NCBI GenBank assembly: GCA_012103495.1
Contig: WLWR01000028.1
Coordinates: 1-11,906, forward strand
Length of the DNA stretch: 11,906 nt
Source of the DNA: Legionellales bacterium
GTDB taxonomy: Bacteria; Pseudomonadota; Gammaproteobacteria; WLWR01
Reading direction: 5' to 3'
In this document: in pieces, positions 6,528 to 11,906 of the stretch
How positions within the stretch are numbered: the first letter of the stretch is position 1
Layout of the letters: each line of letters starts with the position of its first letter
Translations under genes and position numbers: made by a program
Notes under the pieces: model-generated
The model's database searches: none
Told to the model about the DNA's origin: nothing
Seen by the model: only the letters and a program-made list of their open reading frames with translations

Positions 6528-7388
6528 ATGAGTCACGAATTACAATTGTTACAATCAGCGTTACCTTTAGGCAGCTTGGAAGCCTATATCTATCGAGTCA
6601 ACCAAATCCCCATGTTATCCCTAGAGGAAGAACAGCAACTGGCCAAACAATTTCATGAACAACAAGACTTAGCAGCAGCGCGTAAATTAGTGTTAGCACA
6701 CTTACGTTATGTGGTACGAGTTGCCCGCGGTTATATGGGTTATGGATTGCCATTGGGTGATTTGATTCAAGAAGGCAATGTTGGGTTGATGAAAGCGGTG
6801 AAACGTTTCGACCCAACTGTTGGTGTGCGCTTGGTTTCTTTTGCTGTGCACTGGATCAAAGCTGAAATTCACGAATTTATTTTGCGTAATTGGCGAATTG
6901 TTAAAGTAGCAACCACGAAAGCACAACGTAAATTATTTTTTAATTTGCGTCGTTTCAAAAAGCGCTTGGGTTGGTTGACGCAAGCAGAAGTCAATGCGGT
7001 TGCTCAAGATTTAAATGTATCCGCGCAAGAAGTGCTGCGGATGGAACAGCGCTTAAATGCTATGGATCATTCTTATGATGCACCGGATATTGACGATGAT
7101 GAGCAAGCTTATTTTGTACCAGCTAATTACTTAGCCGATAAACAAGCCGATCCGGCAATGTTGGTTGAACAACAAGACGCCAGTGATCAAGGCAAATATC
7201 ACCTGAGTAATGCGTTGGGAACCTTAGACGAACGTAGCCAAGATATTTTGCAACAGCGTTGGCTAGCAGAGAAAAAAGCGACATTGCACGAGTTGGCGGA
7301 ACAATATCAAGTATCGGCAGAACGAATTCGCCAGTTAGAAAAAAGTGCACTGCGCAAGTTGCGCGACGTCATTGAACAAGCTGCTTAA
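6528..7388 (+). CDS. rpoH: RpoH, heat-shock sigma factor sigma-32
   Basis: 286 residues (E. coli 284). It directs RNA polymerase to heat-shock promoters for chaperones and proteases. Region 2 is complete (DLIQEGNVGLMKAVKRFDP from residue 78, then VRLVSFAVHWIKAEIHEF). The RpoH box QRKLFFNLR at residues 133-141 separates sigma-32 from other sigma-70 family members. Region 4.2 shows the helix-turn-helix TLHELAEQYQVSAERIRQLE near residues 248-267. The start at 6528 follows GGAAACGAG and matches the E. coli N-terminus in position. In E. coli rpoH follows ftsYEX; here it follows brnQ, so the neighbourhood differs. No clear terminator lies between the stop and the tRNA promoter 31 bases further on. 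Confidence 0.97.
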   Translation: MSHELQLLQSALPLGSLEAYIYRVNQIPMLSLEEEQQLAKQFHEQQDLAAARKLVLAHLRYVVRVARGYMGYGLPLGDLIQEGNVGLMKAVKRFDPTVGVRLVSFAVHWIKAEIHEFILRNWRIVKVATTKAQRKLFFNLRRFKKRLGWLTQAEVNAVAQDLNVSAQEVLRMEQRLNAMDHSYDAPDIDDDEQAYFVPANYLADKQADPAMLVEQQDASDQGKYHLSNALGTLDERSQDILQQRWLAEKKATLHELAEQYQVSAERIRQLEKSALRKLRDVIEQAA

Positions 7389-7418
7389 AAATTCATTTTT
7401 ACTTCATTCTAAGTGGGC

Positions 7419-7447
7419 TTGCTTTATCAAAAAGGGTACGCTAGAAT
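7419..7447 (+). promoter_or_regulatory. tRNA-fMet promoter with GC-rich discriminator
   Basis: TTGCTT (7419-7424), a 17-base spacer and TAGAAT (7442-7447) form a good sigma-70 promoter, 18 bases ahead of the mature tRNA. The bases after the -10 (TCGCCGC) make a GC-rich discriminator, typical of stable-RNA promoters under stringent control. The AT-rich run upstream at 7387-7411 could act as an UP element. Confidence 0.7.
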
Positions 7448-7465
7448 TCGCCGCTCTTAAACGAA

Positions 7466-7542
<77 letters not shown>

Positions 7543-7551
7543 ATTTCAAAT

Positions 7552-7606
7552 AAACGGCTTGCAGTTATGATTGTCATTCGCAGTCATAGCTGCAAGCCGT
7601 TTTTCT
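7552..7606 (+). terminator. Intrinsic terminator after tRNA-fMet
   Basis: A 19-bp stem (7552-7570 with 7584-7602) is perfect except for one G-U pair, closes a 13-base loop and runs into a short T-run (TTTTT, then CTATCTTTT). The stem core is CGGCTTGCAG/CTGCAAGCCG. It begins 10 bases after the tRNA 3' end and should separate the tRNA transcript from rimP. Confidence 0.85.
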
Positions 7607-7676
7607 ATCTTTTCAGGATGCCTGCTTTAAAGTTGAGAATTTGGAACGTGAGTGCTTAAGATAAAAATGACGTATC

Positions 7677-7765
7677 TATACCCATTCCACTTGAAGCTTA
7701 AAATACCAACTGAGGCAACAGGCCAACAGCGAGTCTTGTTCGCAGCTGCAAGTGGAATGGGTATA
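7677..7765. mobile_element. MITE-like repeat, copy 2 (89 bp)
   Basis: The ends TATACCCATTCCACTTG and CAAGTGGAATGGGTATA are perfect 17-bp inverted repeats; extended to 23 bp, 21 positions match. The interior has GCTTAAAATACCAACT (7696-7711) and GTTCGCAGCT (7738-7747), both shared with copy 1 at 4909-5119. It is too short to code for a protein. It lies between the tRNA terminator and the promoter of the rimP leader, so insertion would have separated the tRNA gene from the operon. The TA at each end may be a target-site duplication. Confidence 0.7.
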
Positions 7766-7774
7766 GGACAATGG

Positions 7775-7840
7775 GTGCGTTAGCGACCCTTGCTTTTTTC
7801 ACTTGATAAAAAAAGCAAGGGTCGCTATAATCCTACGCAC
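7775..7840. repeat. Long palindrome containing a promoter
   Basis: TAGCGACCCTTGCTTTTTT (7781-7799) and its exact reverse complement (7809-7827) form a perfect 19-bp stem with a 9-base loop. Outer arms GTGCGT (7775-7780) and ACGCAC (7835-7840) extend it, with a 7-base bulge on the right. The loop holds a -35 hexamer, and the right arm runs into a consensus -10. The T-runs are inside the stem, so this is not an ordinary terminator. It starts nine bases after repeat copy 2. Confidence 0.75.
7803..7831 (+). promoter_or_regulatory. Near-consensus sigma-70 promoter for the rimP leader
   Basis: TTGATA (7803-7808), a 17-base spacer and a perfect TATAAT (7826-7831) give 11 of 12 consensus positions at ideal spacing. 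This is the best promoter in the window. Transcription should begin near 7838. The spacer is the right arm of the palindrome at 7775-7840, so strand extrusion or a protein bound to the palindrome would directly affect it. Confidence 0.75.
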
Positions 7841-7954
7841 TTAAAAAAGCGTAGACTTTAGATGTTACGAGTCAGCTAAAGGTTGCGTCTTGATGGGAAC
7901 GGTTACCGTCGCCCATCACTATAAATAATAAAAACCCCAAATTGGGGTTTTTTT
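7838..7954 (+). ncRNA. Candidate structured leader RNA (or sRNA) ahead of rimP
   Basis: About 117 bases lie between the predicted start near 7838 and the first intrinsic terminator. Possible stems are CTTTAG/CTAAAG (7856-7861 with 7876-7881), supported by AGAC/GTCT outside it, and GATGGG-A-ACGG/CCGT-CG-CCCATC (7892-7917). The terminator hairpin follows. No ORF with a start signal is visible. Position fits a rimP operon attenuation leader; leaders of that kind have been predicted in gammaproteobacteria, as I recall. A free small RNA is the alternative. Exact ends are inferred from the promoter and terminator. Confidence 0.5.
7930..7954 (+). terminator. Intrinsic terminator 1 (attenuator candidate)
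   Basis: AAAAACCCC (7930-7938) and GGGGTTTTT (7944-7952) pair around AAATT, and the T-run continues for seven bases. The symmetric A and T runs make it potentially bidirectional. It lies 63 bases ahead of rimP and about 110 bases after the predicted start. Confidence 0.85.
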
Positions 7955-7960
7955 GTAGTT

Positions 7961-7988
7961 AGTGGGCCATTGAGCCCACTTTTTATTT
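7961..7988 (+). terminator. Intrinsic terminator 2, tandem with the first
   Basis: AGTGGGC (7961-7967) pairs with GCCCACT (7974-7980) around CATTGA, and TTTTATTT follows. It begins six bases after terminator 1 and ends about 30 bases before the rimP start. TGGGC in the left arm could also pair with GCCCA at 7911-7915 in the leader, which would be an alternative fold. Confidence 0.75.
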
Positions 7989-8017
7989 GTAATAAATGAA
8001 TTGCTCGATGATAACGG

Positions 8018-8467
8018 ATGAAACGCGATACGTTAGAAGATTTATTATGCCCAGAAGTAATCAAATTAGGTTACCAATGGTGGGGTTTGGAATTTTTTGT
8101 GCAAGGTAAACACTCCTTGCTACGAATTTACATTGATAAACCAGAAGGCATCCAGCTAGACGATTGTCAGGTGGTTAGTGAACATATCAGTGCGGTGTTG
8201 GATGTCGCTGAACCGATCTCTCATCATTATACGCTGGAAGTCTCTTCCCCAGGGATTGAGCGACCGTTATTCACGCGTGAACAAATGATGGAATATATAG
8301 GACGGCAAGTAAAAGTAAGTATGAAAATAAGAATCAATGGACAACGTCGATTTACCGGGGTATTGCAATGTGTGCAAGAGACACAGCTTGTATTATTAAC
8401 AGAGCAACAGCAATCAATAACGCTACCCATTGCAGATATTGAAAAAACCCATTTAGTGGCTGAGTAA
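8018..8467 (+). CDS. rimP: RimP, 30S ribosome maturation factor
   Basis: 149 residues (E. coli 150). RimP binds the free 30S subunit and promotes assembly around S12 and the central pseudoknot. The N-terminal domain has LRIYID (residues 35-40) and LEVSSPGIERPLFT (73-86), the family signature, and the C-terminal SH3-like barrel ends in IEKTHLVAE. The start is fixed because an in-frame TAA lies at 8012-8014 and the ATG at 8018 aligns with the family N-terminus. No strong ribosome binding site precedes it, and an out-of-frame ATG lies at 8008, so initiation may be weak or regulated. It is the first gene of rimP-nusA-infB and lies behind two tandem terminators. Confidence 0.96.
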   Translation: MKRDTLEDLLCPEVIKLGYQWWGLEFFVQGKHSLLRIYIDKPEGIQLDDCQVVSEHISAVLDVAEPISHHYTLEVSSPGIERPLFTREQMMEYIGRQVKVSMKIRINGQRRFTGVLQCVQETQLVLLTEQQQSITLPIADIEKTHLVAE

Positions 8468-8488
8468 TCTAATGATGAGGCAAATGCT

Positions 8489-9970
8489 ATGAATAAAGAA
8501 ATTGTTTTAATTGCAGAAACCGTATCTAATCAAAAAGGAGTGGACATTGATGTGGTGTTTGCCGCCATTCAAGCTGCAATTGAAGAAGCCAGCCGTCGTC
8601 GTTCAAATCAAGAAATAGGCGTACGAGTTGTTTTGGATAAGGAAACTGGCGATTACCAAACCTACCAATGGTGGGATGTTTTGTCGGAAGAGGATATTGA
8701 AGAACCTGCTCATCAATTGACATTACAACAAGCCTTGGAATTAGACTCCCAAGCCGAAATAGGCAAACGCATCGAACAAAATATGGAATCGATTGAGTTT
8801 GGGCGTATTGACGCGCAAACGGCCAAGCAAATTATTTTCCAAAAAGTACGTGAAGCTGAACGTGATTTAGTAGTGCAAGAATATCAAGCTCGGTTGGGGC
8901 AATTGGTCACAGGGTTGGTGAAGAAAACCACTCGTGACAATATCATTTTGGACTTTGGGGGCAAAGCGGAGGCATTGTTGCCACGCCCCGAAATTTTACC
9001 GCATGAGAATTATCGTCCTGGTGATAAAGTACGAGTGTTGTTAGCCCACGTAGAAGCACAACCACGCGGGCCACAATTATTTGTCAGTCGCACCTGTCCG
9101 GAAATGTTGATTGAGTTATTTCGCATTGAAGTGCCTGAAGTTGGAGAAGGCATTATTGAAATTAAAAGCGCGGCTCGTGATCCTGGCAATCGAGCGAAAA
9201 TCGCAGTTAAAACCAACGATGGACGTATTGACCCTGTGGGTGCTTGTGTGGGGATGCGTGGGTCACGAGTCCAAGCAGTATCCAGTGAGTTGGGAGGAGA
9301 GCGTGTAGACATTATTTTATGGGATGATAATCCTGCACAGTTGGTTATTAATGCAATGGCGCCGGCGGAAATCAGTTCCATTGTGGTGGATGAAGAACGA
9401 CATACAATGGATTTAGCGGTTAAATCAGAACAATTATCACAAGCTATTGGCCGTGGTGGATTGAACGTTCGTCTTGCTACTGATTTAACCGGTTGGACGT
9501 TGAATGTGATGACTGAAGAAGAATTCCAATCTAAAAACGACCAAGAATCGCAACAAGTAATGCAATTGTTTGTCGATCAATTAGAGATTGATGAAAGTGT
9601 TGCTGAAGTATTGGCTGAATCGGGCTTTACTTCAGTTGAAGAACTGGCTTACATGCCGGCAGAAGAATTATTAGCCATTGAAGAATTCGACGAAGAAATT
9701 GTGGAAATGCTACGCAATTGTGCTAATGATGTGTTATTAAAAAAAGCATTAGCCGATGTTGAAAAATACGGAGGTGTGCAACCGGCGGAGGATTTGTTAA
9801 CGTTGGAAGGAATGGACAAAGATTTGGCCTATCTCTTAGCAAGCAAAGGTATTGTCACCATGGAGGATTTGGCTGAGCAGGCGGTGGATGATTTATTAGA
9901 GATCACCGACATTGATCGGCAGCACGCGGCAGATTTAATTATGAAGGCTCGTGCGCCTTGGTTTGAGTGA
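8489..9970 (+). CDS. nusA: NusA, transcription termination/antitermination factor
   Basis: 493 residues (E. coli 495). NusA binds RNA polymerase and nascent RNA and controls pausing, intrinsic termination and antitermination. Domains in order: RNAP-binding N-terminal domain (about 1-130), S1 domain (about 135-201), KH1 with [17 protein letters not shown] (248-264), KH2 with [12 protein letters not shown] (319-330), then two acidic repeats (about 358-420 and 430-490; [16 protein letters not shown] and [16 protein letters not shown]) as in enterobacterial NusA. The start has GATGAGG eight bases upstream and lies 21 bases after rimP. If the terminators ahead of rimP act as attenuators, NusA could regulate its own operon by changing their efficiency, as is known for this operon in E. 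coli. Confidence 0.97.
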   Translation: MNKEIVLIAETVSNQKGVDIDVVFAAIQAAIEEASRRRSNQEIGVRVVLDKETGDYQTYQWWDVLSEEDIEEPAHQLTLQQALELDSQAEIGKRIEQNMESIEFGRIDAQTAKQIIFQKVREAERDLVVQEYQARLGQLVTGLVKKTTRDNIILDFGGKAEALLPRPEILPHENYRPGDKVRVLLAHVEAQPRGPQLFVSRTCPEMLIELFRIEVPEVGEGIIEIKSAARDPGNRAKIAVKTNDGRIDPVGACVGMRGSRVQAVSSELGGERVDIILWDDNPAQLVINAMAPAEISSIVVDEERHTMDLAVKSEQLSQAIGRGGLNVRLATDLTGWTLNVMTEEEFQSKNDQESQQVMQLFVDQLEIDESVAEVLAESGFTSVEELAYMPAEELLAIEEFDEEIVEMLRNCANDVLLKKALADVEKYGGVQPAEDLLTLEGMDKDLAYLLASKGIVTMEDLAEQAVDDLLEITDIDRQHAADLIMKARAPWFE

Positions 9971-9980
9971 GGAAACACGC

Positions 9981-11906
9981 ATGGTGGAAGTAACGGTAAA
10001 ACAGTTGGCAACAGTTGTTGGTATAGAAGCGGGTAAATTATTAGAACGTTTGAAAGATGCTGGCATTGATGTGGCCGATGTTGATCAAGTGGTGACGGAA
10101 GAACAAAAGCATCTTTTGTTGGCATTTTTGCGTAATCAAAATCAGCCATCAGCGGAAAAAAGTGTTGCCAAAAAAATTACAGTGAAGCGTAAAAAGGGCA
10201 GTACATTAAAAGTTAGTGAAAGTGCACGCAGCAAATCAGTCTCCGTCACTTACGTTAAAAAAGAAACCGTAAAAGAACCGCAAATTGTAGAAGAAGTTGA
10301 AACCGAAGAAGAAGTGCCATCACCGGAATCCACCGTCGAACCGACCGTTGTGACTGATGAAGCAAAATCTGCTACAGCAACACCGGTGAAACCTGAAGGT
10401 ACTGAACAAACCCAAGATGCTCAAAAAACACCTGCCGCTGCCAAAGCGGAGAAACATAAAAAAAGTAAAAAAGCACGAGAAAAAACCAAAGAAGAATTGC
10501 GTGAATTGGCTGAAGAAAAAGCACTGGCAAAAGTTCAAAAGTCGATCAAAGTAAAAAAATCCATCAAGAAACCGTCGGTACAAGAAACCATCGGCAGTCA
10601 TGGATTCGAAAAGCCTGTGGAGCCGGTAGTGCATGAGGTAACCATTCCTGAAACCATCACTGTTGCTGATTTAGCCAAAAAAATGTCGATCAAAGCTGCT
10701 GAAGTGATCAAAGTCATGATGGGGATGGGTGCTATGGCAACCATCAACCAAGTGATTGATCAAGACACCGCGGTAATTGTTGTCGAAGAAATGGGACACA
10801 CCCCCATCCCGTTAAAAGAGAATGCTTTTGAAGAAGCTTTAACGGCCACGGTAGAGTCAACGATGGCGCCGATTTCCCGGGCACCGGTTGTGACCATCAT
10901 GGGACACGTTGATCATGGTAAAACATCTTTATTGGATTATATTCGTCGCACTAAAGTCGCTGCTGGCGAAGCGGGTGGAATCACCCAACACATTGGTGCT
11001 TACCATGTTACCACTGATCGTGGTGAGATTACTTTCTTAGATACTCCTGGCCATGCTGCGTTTACTGCCATGCGGGCTCGTGGTGCCCAAGTAACAGATC
11101 TTGTGATCTTAATTGTGGCGGCCGATGATGGTGTGAAACCGCAAACGATCGAAGCCATTCAACATGCCAAAGCTGCTCAGGTACCCATCGTGGTCGCGGT
11201 CAATAAAATTGATAAACCGGAGGCGGATGTTGATCGGGTGAAGAATGAATTGGTCCAACATGAGGTGATCCCCGAAGATTGGGGTGGCGACGTCATGTTC
11301 ATCAACATCTCTGCTAAAACAGGTGATGGTATTGAGCAATTATTGGATGCGATTTTATTACAAGCTGAAGTATTAGAATTGTCTGCGGTGGCTGAAGGAA
11401 GTGCCAAAGGTGTGGTTATTGAATCACGCTTGGATAAAGGTCGCGGTCCAGTAGCGACCATCTTAGTGCAAAAAGGTCAATTGAATAAAGGCGATATTTT
11501 ATTAGCTGGATTGCAATTTGGCCGTGCTCGCGCATTACTCAATGAAGCCAGTCAGCAAGTGCCGGCTGCCGGCCCTTCCATTCCGGTAGAGGTGGTTGGT
11601 TTGTCGGGTGTACCCGGTGCCGGAGATGAAGTTATTGTGGTGACCGATGAAAAGAAAGCTCGTGAAATTTCTCAATTTCGCCAAGGTAAATATCGTGAAG
11701 TGCGTTTAGCAAAACAAAAAGCAGCTCGTTTAGCATCATTGTTTGATCATGTTGAAAAAGGTCAGCAAAGTGTATTAAACGTTGTGCTCAAAGCTGATGT
11801 GCAGGGTTCCGCTGAGGCTATTAATGATGCGTTGCTAAAACTGTCTTGTGATGAAGTTAAAGTGAATATGGTGGTCAATGGTGTTGGTGGTATTACTGAG
11901 TCCGAT
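9981..11906 (+). CDS. infB: Translation initiation factor IF-2 (5' part, 642 codons)
   Basis: The gene is open to the window end; 642 residues are visible. IF-2 is the GTPase that brings fMet-tRNA to the 30S subunit and promotes subunit joining. The N-terminal IF2-N domain ([20 protein letters not shown]) is followed by a Lys/Glu/Ala-rich linker (about 55-220), a second IF2-N-like domain ([20 protein letters not shown], about 225-270) and the G domain. GTPase motifs are GHVDHGKT (308-315), DTPGH (354-358), NKID (408-411) and SAK (444-446). Domain II and the start of domain III ([13 protein letters not shown]) follow. The G domain begins about 80 residues earlier than in E. coli IF2-alpha, so the linker is short. 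The ATG at 9981 lies ten bases after nusA, preceded by GAGTGAGGAA. Confidence 0.96.
   Translation, partial: MVEVTVKQLATVVGIEAGKLLERLKDAGIDVADVDQVVTEEQKHLLLAFLRNQNQPSAEKSVAKKITVKRKKGSTLKVSESARSKSVSVTYVKKETVKEPQIVEEVETEEEVPSPESTVEPTVVTDEAKSATATPVKPEGTEQTQDAQKTPAAAKAEKHKKSKKAREKTKEELRELAEEKALAKVQKSIKVKKSIKKPSVQETIGSHGFEKPVEPVVHEVTIPETITVADLAKKMSIKAAEVIKVMMGMGAMATINQVIDQDTAVIVVEEMGHTPIPLKENAFEEALTATVESTMAPISRAPVVTIMGHVDHGKTSLLDYIRRTKVAAGEAGGITQHIGAYHVTTDRGEITFLDTPGHAAFTAMRARGAQVTDLVILIVAADDGVKPQTIEAIQHAKAAQVPIVVAVNKIDKPEADVDRVKNELVQHEVIPEDWGGDVMFINISAKTGDGIEQLLDAILLQAEVLELSAVAEGSAKGVVIESRLDKGRGPVATILVQKGQLNKGDILLAGLQFGRARALLNEASQQVPAAGPSIPVEVVGLSGVPGAGDEVIVVTDEKKAREISQFRQGKYREVRLAKQKAARLASLFDHVEKGQQSVLNVVLKADVQGSAEAINDALLKLSCDEVKVNMVVNGVGGITESD

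Noticed and set aside
7781..7827. The 19-bp palindrome as an intrinsic terminator
   Set aside because: The T-runs form part of the stem rather than following it, and the element contains a near-consensus promoter.
9010..9381. 123-codon reading frame antisense to nusA
   Set aside because: It covers the conserved KH region of nusA and is best explained as a by-product of nusA codon use.
10320..10634. Phe/Cys-rich 104-codon frame antisense to infB
   Set aside because: Its composition is the mirror of the Lys/Glu-rich IF-2 linker; there is no start signal.

Overview
The window reads as ordinary chromosome of an AT-leaning gammaproteobacterium. The SufD, EpmA, RpoH, RimP, NusA and IF2 proteins all align closely, from memory, with their E. 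coli counterparts, and an initiator tRNA sits ahead of rimP-nusA-infB as metY does in E. coli. A full suf operon and a diverged BrnQ carrier would fit a Legionellales-type lineage, but this is an inference and the genus cannot be fixed from the sequence. All genes are on the + strand.

Layout. (1) 1-3957: the 3' part of an iron-sulfur assembly operon, with the end of sufC, then sufD, sufS and a SufT/DUF59 gene. epmA, the EF-P lysyl-ligase, follows 4 bp later. Junctions are TAATG and ATGA overlaps or gaps of a few bases, so the genes are very probably co-transcribed and translationally coupled. (2) 3958-4716: a stand-alone gene of unknown function (201 aa) with its own putative extended -10 promoter. 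(3) 4717-5277: 561 bp without a credible gene, filled with palindromes and a 211-bp repeat element bounded by TATACCC...GGGTATA inverted repeats. The stretch 5141-5213 shows nothing recognisable. (4) 5278-7388: brnQ, then rpoH, separated by a short region with an inverted repeat and an extended -10 promoter. (5) 7389-8017: a strong promoter, the initiator tRNA, its terminator, a second 89-bp copy of the repeat, a long palindrome that contains a near-consensus promoter, a candidate leader RNA and two tandem intrinsic terminators. (6) 8018-11906: rimP, nusA and infB (cut by the window end), the conserved transcription/translation operon.

How the genes work together. SufBCD is the scaffold complex, SufS supplies sulfur, and SufT helps maturation. 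EpmA modifies EF-P, and its usual partner EpmB is itself an Fe-S enzyme. RpoH drives the heat-shock regulon. tRNA-fMet and IF2 act together at translation initiation, while RimP matures the 30S subunit and NusA controls pausing and termination.

The most interesting parts are non-coding: a two-copy MITE-like repeat family, the promoter/leader/tandem-terminator arrangement ahead of rimP, and an initiator tRNA with a C1-U72 end instead of the usual C1-A72. I found no CRISPR array, prophage, transposase gene or clear undescribed multi-gene system.
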